A DNA stretch of 64,000 bases from Mycolicibacterium lacusdiani (lineage in GTDB: Bacteria; Actinomycetota; Actinomycetes; Mycobacteriales; Mycobacteriaceae): positions 806,001 to 870,000 of the forward strand of contig NZ_JAKCFC010000002.1 in assembly GCF_021916785.1 (NCBI RefSeq), given 5' to 3'. Shown one piece after another: positions 56,191 through 64,000 of this stretch. A model generated the notes under the pieces. It saw nothing but the letters and a program-made list of their open reading frames with translations, did no database searches and had not been told where the DNA came from. A program made the translations under genes and the position numbers. Numbering within the stretch: position 1 is the first letter of the stretch; every line of letters begins with the position of its first letter.

Positions 56191-57125
56191 CCAGAACGCA
56201 CTCGGACTCACTCGCCGCCGGCGGGCTGAACTGGGACAGCATGCCGCTCAAGCTCTTCGCGGGCGGCAATGCGAAGTTCTGGAACCCGGCCGACATCGAC
56301 TTCTCCCGTGACCGCGCCGACTGGGAGTCACTCTCCACCCTGGAGCGCGAGTGGGCCACCCGGCTCTGCGCGCAGTTCATCGCGGGTGAGGAGGCGGTCA
56401 CACAGGACATCCAGCCGTTCATGGCCGCGATGCGCGCCGAAGGCCGACTCGGTGACGAGATGTACCTGACGCAGTTCGCCTTCGAGGAGGCCAAGCACAC
56501 GCAGGTGTTCCGCATGTGGCTCGACGCCGTTGGGATGACCGACGACCTGCAGGGCTACCTCGACGACCTGCCGTCGTACCGGCAGATGTTCTACGAGGAA
56601 CTGCCCGCGTCGCTCGACGCCCTGGCCACCGACCCGTCACCGGCAGCTCAGGTCCGAGCCTCGGTGACCTACAACCATGTGATCGAGGGCATGATGGCCC
56701 TCACGGGATACTATGCGTGGCACCGAATTTGCATCGATCGGCACGTTCTTCCGGGAATGCAGGAGCTGGTGCGGCGCATCGGTGACGACGAGCGACGCCA
56801 CATGGCGTGGGGCACCTTCACCTGTCGGCGGCACGTCGCCGCCGATGACGGCAACTGGGACGTGTTCGAGAGCCGCATGAACGAGCTGATTCCGCTTGCG
56901 CTCAAGAACACCGACGACTCGTTCGCGCTGTACGACGAGATTCCGTTCGGCTTCTCGATCGACGAGTTCCAGCAGTACGCGGCCGACAAGGGGATGCGCC
57001 GTTTCGGCACCATCAGCAGTGCGCGCGGCCGCCCAGTGGAGGAGATCGACGTCGACTACTCGCCGCTGCACCTCGAGGACACCTTCGCCGCCGAGGACAG
57101 CCGGGTGCTGGCGACGTCCGCCTGA
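56187..57125 (+). CDS. R2-like ligand-binding oxidase (R2lox, Mn/Fe)
   Basis: A 312-residue ferritin-like metalloprotein closely matching M. tuberculosis Rv0233 (often annotated nrdB). Expected ligands are all present: Glu68 (AGEEAV), Glu101 and His104 (FEEAKH), Glu167 (IEGMMAL), Glu202 and His205 (DDERRH). Val71 and Tyr162, which form the ether cross-link in R2lox, are conserved. The tyrosyl-radical pathway of a true ribonucleotide reductase is not expected and no nrdE is nearby. R2lox binds a long-chain fatty acid and probably oxidises a hydrophobic substrate. Confidence 0.95.
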   Translation: MTRTHSDSLAAGGLNWDSMPLKLFAGGNAKFWNPADIDFSRDRADWESLSTLEREWATRLCAQFIAGEEAVTQDIQPFMAAMRAEGRLGDEMYLTQFAFEEAKHTQVFRMWLDAVGMTDDLQGYLDDLPSYRQMFYEELPASLDALATDPSPAAQVRASVTYNHVIEGMMALTGYYAWHRICIDRHVLPGMQELVRRIGDDERRHMAWGTFTCRRHVAADDGNWDVFESRMNELIPLALKNTDDSFALYDEIPFGFSIDEFQQYAADKGMRRFGTISSARGRPVEEIDVDYSPLHLEDTFAAEDSRVLATSA

Positions 57126-57131
57126 CGCAGA

Positions 57132-57161
57132 CTGCCGCCCTGCCGGTGGGCAGGGCGGCAG
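57132..57161. terminator. Strong bidirectional hairpin terminator
   Basis: Perfect 13-bp stem CTGCCGCCCTGCC / GGCAGGGCGGCAG with loop GGTG, between the convergent R2lox and 57176 genes. Confidence 0.85.
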
Positions 57162-57175
57162 CGGGGGCCGAAGGC

Positions 57176-57796
57176 TCAGACCGCCAGCAGGCGATCGAAG
57201 AATTCGCGGTAGCGCTTGAGCGTGATGCGCAGGTCCTCGGTCGAGGCGTCCTCGCCACGCGCCCACTGCTCCTCGAGCTGCGAACGCGAGTGCGAGAAGC
57301 TGCGCGTGAGCTGCTCGACCAGGTCGGCGACCAGGCCGTCGGCCTTCTGGACGCACTCCTTCGGATCGTCGACGAAGCTGGCCTGAACGTTGTCCCACCG
57401 GGCGCGCAGTCCTGCCAGTTCGTCATCGGCGAACAGATCGTGGTCATTGCCTGCCGATGCCGCCTGGCCACCTGTGACAGCACCGTTGACCTCGGCGTCC
57501 GTGCTGCCAAGGGCGGACGAGTCGTGCTGTGCGACATCCGCATCCATCGTCGCGCCGGGCTGGGACATCCGTTCGGACGACGGCGCTACCGCTGACTCCG
57601 ACGACGGTTGTGCCGACCACTCCGACGAGGGCTCCGCGGGGTATCCCGACGACGGCTGCTGCGCGGGATGCTCAGACGACGGCTGTGCGGGGTACTCGGA
57701 CGGGGGCTGTGCCTGTCCTGTTCCAAAGTCCTGGCGGTCTCGTGGGTCCATCGGATCGGAGCCCGAGTAAGGGGTGTGCTGATCGTGAGTGGTCAT
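57176..57796 (-). CDS. Uncharacterised protein with Ser/Pro/Gln-rich N-terminus
   Basis: A 206-residue protein from ATG 57796, which follows AGGAGG and overlaps the upstream stop (ATGA). Residues about 25-85 are imperfect PSSE/PAQ repeats and probably disordered. The C-terminal about 85 residues, RWDNVQASFVDDPKECVQKA then KRYREFFDRLL, are helical and resemble the C-terminal domain of the upstream gene product (RWRAVQTAFVDHPSSAVGEA, HYRALFTKLLEV). The two probably interact. No known function. Confidence 0.78.
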   Translation of the reverse strand: MTTHDQHTPYSGSDPMDPRDRQDFGTGQAQPPSEYPAQPSSEHPAQQPSSGYPAEPSSEWSAQPSSESAVAPSSERMSQPGATMDADVAQHDSSALGSTDAEVNGAVTGGQAASAGNDHDLFADDELAGLRARWDNVQASFVDDPKECVQKADGLVADLVEQLTRSFSHSRSQLEEQWARGEDASTEDLRITLKRYREFFDRLLAV

Positions 57797-58353
57797 GCGC
57801 TTGCCTCCTGTGACTTGTCGTTCTCGACTTCGAGCAATTTCGTGAACAGCGCCCGGTAGTGCACGAACGCTTGACGCTGTTGTTCCGTACCGACGTCGCC
57901 CTTTTGCTGCGCAAGGTGAATGTCGTGTGCTGCTCGATAATTGGCGACGACGGTCGGGTGGTCCACCGAGATGTCGGCGGCCTGCCGGTCGAAGTCGTCC
58001 ACGGGATAACCGCGGTCCCGCATCACCTCGGTGACGAGCAGGTCGGCTTCTCCGACGGCGCTCGACGGATGATCGACGAACGCCGTCTGCACTGCACGCC
58101 AACGAGTGACGTAACCGTCCAGTACCGCCGGCGCCAGTGGGCGAATGTCCAGTTCGTCCCGCTTCCGCTCACGGGCGAGGAGTTCCTTCTCAGCGGCCTT
58201 CTCGTCCCCGACCTCTGACACGGTCCGCTCGTATTCCGGTCCGAATCGATTCTTCAACCGGTCCGTGTCGCGGCTTCTCCTACTGGCGATGATGATCGCC
58301 GCGACGAAGATCACGACCGCAGCCGCAACCACAATCCACATCCAACTTGGCAT
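57793..58353 (-). CDS. Membrane-anchored paralogous partner protein
   Basis: A 186-residue protein with an N-terminal transmembrane helix (WIVVAAAVVIFVAAIIIA) followed by a basic stretch and RFGPEYERTVSEVGDEKAAE, a pattern also seen in secreted-stress proteins of actinobacteria. The C-terminal helical domain is paralogous to that of the next gene. The 4-bp overlap indicates coupled translation. A cytoplasmic, membrane-tethered pair is likely; function unknown. Confidence 0.8.
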   Translation of the reverse strand: MPSWMWIVVAAAVVIFVAAIIIASRRSRDTDRLKNRFGPEYERTVSEVGDEKAAEKELLARERKRDELDIRPLAPAVLDGYVTRWRAVQTAFVDHPSSAVGEADLLVTEVMRDRGYPVDDFDRQAADISVDHPTVVANYRAAHDIHLAQQKGDVGTEQQRQAFVHYRALFTKLLEVENDKSQEASA

Positions 58354-58479
58354 GTCGTCCTACCTCCCAATGTCTAGCGGTGGCCTACCCATCAAAGTTT
58401 CTACGCAAACGTCAATAATCTTGACTCACTCCGGACAAGCGCCGAAGGGGTTGCCCTGCAGGGGCTCCCCAGCGATGCC

Positions 58480-58635
58480 TCAGTAGTAGGTGCGACGGCC
58501 GCCGACTGCCCGTCCCATCGAGCCCAGCACCGTCAGGACGAGGCCGACGACGACGAGGATGATCCCGATGGTCCAGAGGATGGAGATCTTGAGGATGAAA
58601 CCTGCTAGCAGCAGGATGATTCCGAGAACGATCAC
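58480..58635 (-). CDS. 51-residue DUF6131-like membrane protein
   Basis: Begins at GTG 58635, with AGGAAGG 8 bp upstream; upstream in-frame sequence is not protein-like. VIVLGIILLLAGFILKISIL and WTIGIILVVVGLVLTVLGSM give two hydrophobic helices, ending GRAVGGRRTYY. This matches the short family of actinobacterial membrane proteins with the ILWTIG core and GGRxxYY tail. A CsoR-like palindrome lies about 97 bp upstream. Function unknown. Confidence 0.75.
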   Translation of the reverse strand: MIVLGIILLLAGFILKISILWTIGIILVVVGLVLTVLGSMGRAVGGRRTYY

Positions 58636-58720
58636 GGTGATGGCCTTCCTATTCGCGCACGTGGTGCGCCTCTTGGTGTCGAGCGGGATGCTCGGCGTGG
58701 ATTCAGTCGACCACCGCGCA

Positions 58721-58751
58721 GGGGTACCCCGATACACCCCTAGGGGGGTAT
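58721..58751. promoter_or_regulatory. CsoR/RicR-like G-tract palindromes
   Basis: A perfect decamer GGGGTACCCC (58721-58730) is followed by ATACACCCCTAGGGGGGTAT (58732-58751), a 20-bp near-palindrome. The ATAC-CCCC-GGGG-GTAT layout resembles operators of CsoR-family metal/sulfur sensors. It lies between the small membrane-protein gene and a hairpin terminator. Confidence 0.45.
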
Positions 58752-58778
58752 GAACCCGCACCCCACTCGAGAAGCAGG

Positions 58779-58811
58779 AACCCCCGCCGGCGCGAGGCGT
58801 CGACGGGGGTT
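58779..58811 (-). terminator. Hairpin after the WGxxGxxG protein gene
   Basis: AACCCCCG (58779-58786) / CGGGGGTT (58804-58811), extended outward by AAGCAG/CTGCTT with one bulged base, about 16 bp after the stop at 58827. Confidence 0.7.
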
Positions 58812-58826
58812 CTGCTTGATGACGTA

Positions 58827-59096
58827 TTACACGCGAGGCGGGTTCACGTTCGGGTTCGGATTGGCGACCACGCGGTGGTCGACGTCCTTGCGCCGCTTGA
58901 GGCCGGCCAGGCCGAGCAATCCGAGCAGGCCTGCAAGGCCCCACAGGCCGGTGTTGTCGCCGTCGTCTTCCTGGGTCTCTGCCGCAACGATCGTCGTCGT
59001 CGGTGCGGTATTCGCGAACTCAGTGGCGTTGGCAACGCCCGCGCCCCCGAACATCAGGGCGAGAGCGGTACTGCCGATCACGAGTTGCTTGCGCAT
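58827..59096 (-). CDS. Small exported protein with WGxxGxxG-type membrane anchor
   Basis: An 89-residue protein with signal peptide MRKQLVIGSTALALMFGGAG (cleaved near ANA), a short Thr/Asp-rich mature part, a C-terminal hydrophobic helix NTGLWGLAGLLGLLGLAGL followed by basic KRRKD and a Pro/Asn tail. The layout resembles C-terminal sorting or anchor domains of WGxxGxxG or MYXO-CTERM type. It is likely a surface peptide anchored by the C-terminal helix. Function unknown. Confidence 0.75.
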   Translation of the reverse strand: MRKQLVIGSTALALMFGGAGVANATEFANTAPTTTIVAAETQEDDGDNTGLWGLAGLLGLLGLAGLKRRKDVDHRVVANPNPNVNPPRV

Positions 59097-59411
59097 TGAT
59101 TGCTCCTTGGGTGGGTGTGTTTGCAGGTGTTCGCAAGTCAGCGGGCTCGAGCGCGTCCGCTCACACTCACTTGCGCCGAACTACTTCCCCGGCAAACAGT
59201 AGCTAAACCACTCTGCAACACCGACTTCCAGAGGGGTGTGGTGAAGACGCTGCTAGCAGCCATAATTGGACACTCCGGCCAAGATCTTCGGTAGGTTGGC
59301 TAACCGGCCGGGAGGCCGTCGCAATCAAATGCCATGGCATGACAGTTGAACGAAGCGTTCAGAGCGCGGAATTTGCCGTACGGCGGCATCTAACCTGCGA
59401 TCGTCATCGTC
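59097..59411. other. Intergenic region, 315 bp
   Basis: Separates two divergent genes. No convincing coding frame. GGTTGGCTAACC (59294-59305) is a small palindrome, discussed and rejected as an IdeR box. It probably holds both promoters. Confidence 0.5.
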
Positions 59412-60284
59412 ATGCCGCCGAGTAGCAACCGTCTGATTCGCCTTCGCGACGGTCGTCGCCTGAGCTACGCCACCTTCGGCGATCCAGCAGGCGCGGTCGT
59501 GGTCAACGCCCACGGCGGCCTCGCGTGCCGTCTCGACGTCGCGTCGGCCCACGCCGCCGCATCGGCCGCGGGGATCCGTCTCGTCTCCCCAGACCGCCCC
59601 GGTGTAGGCCACTCCGATCCGCAACCCGGCCGAACCGTCCTGGACTGGGCTGCCGACGTCGTCGAGCTGTTGGACCAGTTGGAAGTCGACCGATTCGCCG
59701 CCATGGGTTGGTCGATGGGAGGGCAGTACGCGGCGGCACTCGGTTTCGCGCTACCCGGGCGCGTCACCCGGGTCGCCATCGTTGCCGGTGCCTTGCCACT
59801 CGACGGGCCGGGCGTCTTTGCGCAATTGCCGTTCATGGACCGCGCGTACACGCGGCTGTCGCAGCGGGCGCCGTGGATCGCCCGCGCGTGCTTCCGGTCG
59901 ATGTCGCTGATTGCGCGCGTTGCGCCCAGCGTGAACGGCCGTCTTGCTGCACGTGAACTGGGCCCCGCCGACGGGGCGGTAATCCGTGCAGAGGGTTTCG
60001 CCGCCTTCTCGGCGATGATGCACGAGGGCTTGCGGCAGCCGCGCGGAGTCGTCGAGGAGTATCGAGCGTGGATGCGCCCGTGGGGCTTTCGCCTCGAGGA
60101 CGTGACCGTGCCCGTCGACGTCTGGGCCGGAACCGAGGACGAACTCATCGACCGCGACTGGCCCGCCGAACTCGCCCGCCGGGTACCCGGTGCCGTGTTG
60201 CACCTCCGTCCCGGCGGACACCTCGTGGCGCACTCGCACTACCCGGAGATCTTCGAACGGCTGGGCCACGGCGGCCAATCGTGA
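59412..60284 (+). CDS. Alpha/beta hydrolase
   Basis: A 290-residue soluble hydrolase. The oxyanion region HGGLACRLD, nucleophile elbow GWSMGGQYA (Ser nucleophile), and C-terminal AGTEDELIDRDWP (acid) and RPGGHLVAHSHYPEIF (His) form a complete triad. The cap domain lies between about residues 135 and 215. Its N-terminus LIRLRDGRRLSYATFGDPAG is typical of lipase/esterase-like members. Substrate unknown. It precedes a cutinase gene by 25 bp, so co-transcription is likely. Confidence 0.85.
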   Translation: MPPSSNRLIRLRDGRRLSYATFGDPAGAVVVNAHGGLACRLDVASAHAAASAAGIRLVSPDRPGVGHSDPQPGRTVLDWAADVVELLDQLEVDRFAAMGWSMGGQYAAALGFALPGRVTRVAIVAGALPLDGPGVFAQLPFMDRAYTRLSQRAPWIARACFRSMSLIARVAPSVNGRLAARELGPADGAVIRAEGFAAFSAMMHEGLRQPRGVVEEYRAWMRPWGFRLEDVTVPVDVWAGTEDELIDRDWPAELARRVPGAVLHLRPGGHLVAHSHYPEIFERLGHGGQS

Positions 60285-60309
60285 CGCGGAGCTATGCCAC
60301 CATGGAGTG

Positions 60310-60999
60310 ATGATTCGTCGATCTAACTTTCACCGAGTGTCCAGCCTCGTCGCCGCTGCCGTGGTCGGAGGCACGGCGACGCTGCTCCCGCTCGGAACGG
60401 CACCGGCGTCGGCCGCCTCCTGCTCCGACGTCGAGGTCGTCTTCGCCCGCGGCACCACGGAACCCGTCGGTCCGGGTTTCGTGGGGCAGAGCTTCACCGA
60501 CTCGCTGCGTGGCCAGCTCGGGGACAAGACGGTCGGGCTGTACTCGGTCGACTACCCGGCCACAGACAACTGGCCCACGGCGGTAGTCGGCGTGAACGAC
60601 GCGGGCGCTCACATCCGTCAGGTCGCCGCGGACTGCCCCGACACCAGCATCGTGCTCGGCGGCTTCTCCCAGGGGGCGGCGGTCGCCCAACTCGTGACCG
60701 CCGACGCGGCTGCGGTGCCACCGAACTCGTTCGCCTACGGCACCACCGCCCCGTTGCCGCCGGACGTCGCCGATCGCGTCGACGCGGTGGCCCTCTTCGG
60801 CAAGCCGAATCAGCGGTTCCTCTTCCTGATCGGCCAGCCGTACGTCCCGGTGGGCTCGGCGTTCGTGTCGAAGACGGTCGATCTCTGCGCCATCAACGAC
60901 CCGATCTGCTCCGGTGGGCTCGATCCGGCGGCGCACAACGCTTATGCGGCCAACGGCATGGTGGTACAGGCGGCCGCCTTCGCGGCAGGTCGCGTCTAA
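60310..60999 (+). CDS. Secreted cutinase-family esterase (Culp-like)
   Basis: A 229-residue exported serine esterase. ATG 60310 is chosen; GTG 60307 is adjacent. The signal peptide includes VSSLVAAAVVGGTATLLPLG, cleaved near ASA. The mature enzyme begins SCSDVEVVFARGTTEP and has the catalytic Ser in VLGGFSQGAAVAQL, the Asp in CAINDPICSGG and the His in LDPAAHNAYAANGM. Four Cys give two disulfides. Mycobacterial cutinase-like proteins hydrolyse lipids or phospholipids at the cell envelope. Confidence 0.93.
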   Translation: MIRRSNFHRVSSLVAAAVVGGTATLLPLGTAPASAASCSDVEVVFARGTTEPVGPGFVGQSFTDSLRGQLGDKTVGLYSVDYPATDNWPTAVVGVNDAGAHIRQVAADCPDTSIVLGGFSQGAAVAQLVTADAAAVPPNSFAYGTTAPLPPDVADRVDAVALFGKPNQRFLFLIGQPYVPVGSAFVSKTVDLCAINDPICSGGLDPAAHNAYAANGMVVQAAAFAAGRV

Positions 61000-61117
61000 C
61001 CCCGACCCGGCGGCGGCTCTTCGTCCGCACCGAAGATCAAATCGCCGTTTTCCGGCACCAGCGGCCGGTGACGCGTAATTTTCGGCCCAGTAAGCGTGTA
61101 GACGAAGGGAATCGTTG

Positions 61118-63298
61118 ATGGGTTACGCAAGGCACGTCGGCCGCGTCGGAGCATTGGCGGTGGCGCTGGGCGTCGGTGTCGCCGTGGCCTCCACGCCGGG
61201 CATCGCATCCGCGGCTCCCGCAGGCGACTCGTCCTCGGATTCCTCGTCCTCGAGTGCTGCTTCGGGGACCTCCTCTTCGGGGACGTCGGGGGGGACGTCG
61301 GGGGGGACGTCGTCGGCACGGGCCGCATCCGGCTCGTCGAAGCCAGCCGAAGGCCCGTCGGGCGGTTCCACGTCGACGTCGGAACCGGGTTCGTCGCAGA
61401 GCCCCTCCGATGAATCGTCCGACGGAGACGACGCCGCGGACTCGGACGATCCCGCCGACACCCCTGCGACGGGTGACACCACCGACGAGGCGTCCGATGA
61501 CGCCGACGCCAACGCGCCGACCGAGGCCGTCGATCCGTCGACCGTCGAACCCGCTGTCGTCGAACCCGTTGTCAGCGAACCTTCGGGGACCGCGCCGGTC
61601 TCAGCCGAGCCGCCATCCGACGAGCCCGCCAAGGGCAACGACTCCAACCCGCAGCCGGAGCAGTTGGCACCGGCTCAGCCTGCCGGACCCGTGACCGCCG
61701 AGGCGCCCGAGACGTCATCGACCGCCCCTGTCGCCGTCGACGTCTCAGCACCCGTGCAGACCGTCGCGCCGTCCGCAATGACGAAGCTCTCGACGAGTCA
61801 GCCCTCGACTCAGCGTGCAGCCACGACCACGACCTCGCTGGCGGCGACCGCGCCTGTGGTGCCGCAGCAGCCGCGCACGCTGATCACCGCGGTGACTCAG
61901 CTGGTCGCCGCGGTGCTGCAGCCGTTGCTCGACGCCGCCAAGAACTCGCCCATTCAGATCCCGTTCCTGTCCGCGGCACTATCGCTGGTGCGCAACGAGT
62001 TCGAGCGGATCCTGGGCCCGCGCCAGGCAGCGCCCCAGCAAGGCACCACCCTGGTCGCCGAACCCACCAAGCAACGCGTCCTGGTGATCGGCATCGACGG
62101 CACGAACCTGAGCAGGATCCTCGCCGACGACTACAACCAGAACTTCCTCGAGCTGATGGGGACCAGCACGACCGCCGCGTCGAGCATCGTCGGCCACACC
62201 ACGATCTCCAACCCGTCGTGGACGGCGATCCTGACGGGGGTCTGGGGTGAGCGCACCGGCGTGATCAACAACGTGTTCACGCCGTGGACGTACAACACCT
62301 GGCCGACGGTCTTCACCCAGCTCGAGTCGATCGACCGGGACATCCAAACCATGACGGTCGCGAACTGGAACGTCATCAACGGCATCGCAGGCGCAGGCGC
62401 CATCCCCGTCGACGAGAACCTCTACGTCGCCCAACTCGAGGGCGACAGGGACTGGCTGTTGACCGACGACGCCGTGGCCGACCTGACGGTCGACGCGATC
62501 GCGGGCGCCGACGCGCCCAACTTCCTCTTCTCGTACTTCGTGGGCGTCGACGAGAACGGCCACATGTACGGCGGCGCCTCGCAGCAGTACAAGGACGCCA
62601 TCCGCAACATGGACGACAACCTCGGCGAGATGATGGATGCCGTCGCGGCACGGGAGTTGGCCACCGGCGAGGACTGGACCATCATGGTCGTCACCGATCA
62701 CGGCCACCAGCCGCAGGTCGGCTTCGGCCACGGCTTCCAATCCCCGGACGAGACAGCGACGTTCGTCATCGTCGACGGTCCGGACTTCAAGGACGGCTAC
62801 GTCAACCTGGAGTACGAGATCGTCGACACGACGCCCACGGTGGTGAGCCTGTTCGGCGGGACGCCCAGGGCGGGCTCCGACGGCGTGACGCTGCAGTCGC
62901 TCGCAGCCGGTGACGAATTGCCCGACGACCTCGTCAAGGCGCTGCAGGACGCGATCGCCGACAACGACTACCCGGACCTGATCACGAACATCGCACTGGG
63001 CGCGCGGACGGTGTTCGCGACGGTGCCGTACTACGTCCTCGAACTCAAGCGCGATCTGGGCGCGGGGCTGCCGAACTTCCTTCTGCTGCCGTTCAACGCG
63101 GTGTTCGACGGCCTCTACGTCGCCACCAACGTGCCCGCGCAGATCGTCGCGTTCCTGACCGGCGTCACCGGCGCCCGGATCTTCCCGCTGCTCCCGCCCG
63201 AGCAACCGGACTTCGCGCCAACCCCCGCACCCACGTCGGACGCGGGACTGCTCGCATGCGGGTCGGTGTCCGAAATGGGCTGCACCACGGCGGCTTAG
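61118..63298 (+). CDS. Large exported phosphodiesterase / alkaline-phosphatase-superfamily protein
   Basis: A 726-residue protein. ATG 61118 has GAAGGGA upstream. A signal sequence (GALAVALGVGVAVASTPG) is followed by about 240 residues of Ser/Asp/Pro/Thr-rich low complexity. The catalytic domain starts near residue 320: VLVIGIDGTNLSRI (metal Asp near 327), ISNPSWTAILTGVWGER (nucleophile Thr/Ser), VGVDENGHMYGG, VVTDHGHQPQ and GHGFQSPDE, matching type-I phosphodiesterase/nucleotide pyrophosphatase. Substrate unknown; phosphodiesters or nucleotides outside the membrane are likely. An N-terminal cell-wall-spanning stalk is inferred. Confidence 0.88.
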   Translation: MGYARHVGRVGALAVALGVGVAVASTPGIASAAPAGDSSSDSSSSSAASGTSSSGTSGGTSGGTSSARAASGSSKPAEGPSGGSTSTSEPGSSQSPSDESSDGDDAADSDDPADTPATGDTTDEASDDADANAPTEAVDPSTVEPAVVEPVVSEPSGTAPVSAEPPSDEPAKGNDSNPQPEQLAPAQPAGPVTAEAPETSSTAPVAVDVSAPVQTVAPSAMTKLSTSQPSTQRAATTTTSLAATAPVVPQQPRTLITAVTQLVAAVLQPLLDAAKNSPIQIPFLSAALSLVRNEFERILGPRQAAPQQGTTLVAEPTKQRVLVIGIDGTNLSRILADDYNQNFLELMGTSTTAASSIVGHTTISNPSWTAILTGVWGERTGVINNVFTPWTYNTWPTVFTQLESIDRDIQTMTVANWNVINGIAGAGAIPVDENLYVAQLEGDRDWLLTDDAVADLTVDAIAGADAPNFLFSYFVGVDENGHMYGGASQQYKDAIRNMDDNLGEMMDAVAARELATGEDWTIMVVTDHGHQPQVGFGHGFQSPDETATFVIVDGPDFKDGYVNLEYEIVDTTPTVVSLFGGTPRAGSDGVTLQSLAAGDELPDDLVKALQDAIADNDYPDLITNIALGARTVFATVPYYVLELKRDLGAGLPNFLLLPFNAVFDGLYVATNVPAQIVAFLTGVTGARIFPLLPPEQPDFAPTPAPTSDAGLLACGSVSEMGCTTAA

Positions 63299-63336
63299 AG
63301 AACGCCTGCTTAGAGGAAACCAATGTCCCGTCGGCC

Positions 63337-64000
63337 TCAGAGAAAGCCGACGTCCCGCCGACCGAGCCCGACCGACGGGACGGGATCCGTCCTGAGCGTC
63401 TTGCTCAGGAGTTCGTGATAGACGTCGCGGAAGTCCGTCGTGGTCTTCAGGTCACCGTCGACGAGGTCGGTGAGGCTGGGTTCGTCGCCGTAGAAGCCGC
63501 CCTTCACGGGTGCGCCCATCAAGAAGACCGGACCCGCCGCGCCGTGGTCGGTGCCCTGGGAACTGTTGGCAGCTACGCGCCGACCGAACTCCGAGTACGC
63601 CATCACCACCAGGTTGCGGCCGTACATGTTGGTGCGCATCTGGGCCAGGAACGGCGTCAGCGCATCGTCGAGAGTGCGGAGCAGTTCTTCCTGCGTGCCT
63701 CGTTCGTCGGCGTGGGTGTCGAACCCTCCGAGGGAGACCATGTACACCCGGGTCGGCACGGCAGCCTTGACGCATCGCGCGACGACGTCCAGTTGAGCGG
63801 AAAGGGATTCGACGTCGGCGCTGCGGCCCGCCGTCGCGGGATCGACGCCCTTGATGACCCTGCCGAATTCGGGCTCGGTGACCCTCGTCGCCCGGTACGT
63901 CCGCCGCACCGCCCGCATCGCAGGGGTGTCGCGGGGATCGTCGTCCGCCATGGCGCTGAGGGTGTCGGCGATGTCGGTCGGGATGCGGGGGATCGTCTCG
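63337..64000 (-). CDS. DUF1501-family protein, C-terminal part (cut by window edge)
   Basis: About 220 C-terminal residues; the frame is open through the right edge, so the N-terminus is missing. Signatures VYMVSLGGFDTHADERGTQE, NLVVMAYSEFGRRVAANSSQ and GTDHGAAGPVFLMGAPVKGG are those of DUF1501 proteins, which have an alkaline-phosphatase/sulfatase-like fold and usually a Tat signal at the N-terminus. Asp/His residues in the DTHAD and GTDHG motifs probably bind metal. It converges on the phosphodiesterase gene. Confidence 0.88.
   Translation of the reverse strand, partial: ETIPRIPTDIADTLSAMADDDPRDTPAMRAVRRTYRATRVTEPEFGRVIKGVDPATAGRSADVESLSAQLDVVARCVKAAVPTRVYMVSLGGFDTHADERGTQEELLRTLDDALTPFLAQMRTNMYGRNLVVMAYSEFGRRVAANSSQGTDHGAAGPVFLMGAPVKGGFYGDEPSLTDLVDGDLKTTTDFRDVYHELLSKTLRTDPVPSVGLGRRDVGFL

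Noticed and set aside
56187..57125. Class I ribonucleotide reductase small subunit
   Set aside because: The Val71-Tyr162 pair, metal ligands and overall match identify the R2lox oxidase, and there is no large-subunit gene nearby.
59291..59308. GTAGGTTGGCTAACCGGC, similar to an IdeR iron box
   Set aside because: The GGTT/AACC half-sites are one base too close for IdeR and the outer TTA/TAA bases are missing.

Overview
The window is high-GC actinobacterial DNA. The order prs, glmU, tRNA-Gln, tetR, mfd, mazG, lpqU, eno, ftsB-like, DUF501, ppx2 followed by kdp genes matches the Mycobacterium tuberculosis Rv1017c-Rv1031 neighbourhood as I remember it. With a secreted hemophore-like protein, a PGRS-type glycine-rich protein, a CYP136-like P450 and an R2lox oxidase, this points to a Mycobacterium or Mycolicibacterium chromosome, probably a fast grower, carrying several blocks that M. 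tuberculosis lacks. These comparisons come from memory; no search was run.

Layout: 1-16.4 kb is the conserved backbone (PRPP and UDP-GlcNAc synthesis, transcription-coupled repair, nucleotide housekeeping, enolase, divisome, polyphosphate, propionyl-CoA synthetase). An efeOB iron-uptake pair with an IdeR-like box is inserted between mazG and lpqU. At 16.5-19.3 kb are an epoxide-hydrolase-like enzyme, a TetR regulator and a DUF559/AbiEi-like gene flanked by near-identical 21-bp repeats. At 19.3-27.5 kb all kdp genes lie on the minus strand, in the order small ORF, kdpF, kdpA, kdpB, kdpC, kdpD, kdpE. At 27.6-35.4 kb are a VanX-like dipeptidase, a three-gene cassette built around a second DyP-type peroxidase, three small or medium exported proteins, and a divergent flavin monooxygenase/MarR pair.

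From 35,503 to 47,501 lies a 12-kb integrated element, bounded by a 44-bp direct repeat of the 3' part of a tRNA-Leu(UAA) gene. It encodes a tyrosine integrase overlapping a serine recombinase, a primase/AAA replication protein followed by an iteron-like array (13 copies of TGTCCG or its complement in about 230 bp), two excisionase-like small proteins, a phage-type CxH protein, a lone capsid-like gene on the opposite strand, and a left-end cargo block (lipoprotein, an Abi/HEPN-like protein and two unknowns). No portal, large terminase or tail gene is visible, so it looks like a phage satellite or phiRv-type element. It is the most unusual object in the window.

To the right of the element are a 2,2-dialkylglycine decarboxylase, the PGRS-like protein, a small secreted protein, a TetR/unknown/SDR/CYP136-like cluster, a TetR-R2lox pair with a perfect palindromic operator, a pair of paralogous envelope-associated proteins, a 51-residue membrane protein downstream of a CsoR-like palindrome, a WGxxGxxG-type exported protein, an alpha/beta hydrolase, a cutinase, a large exported phosphodiesterase-like protein, and the C-terminal part of a DUF1501 protein that runs off the right edge.
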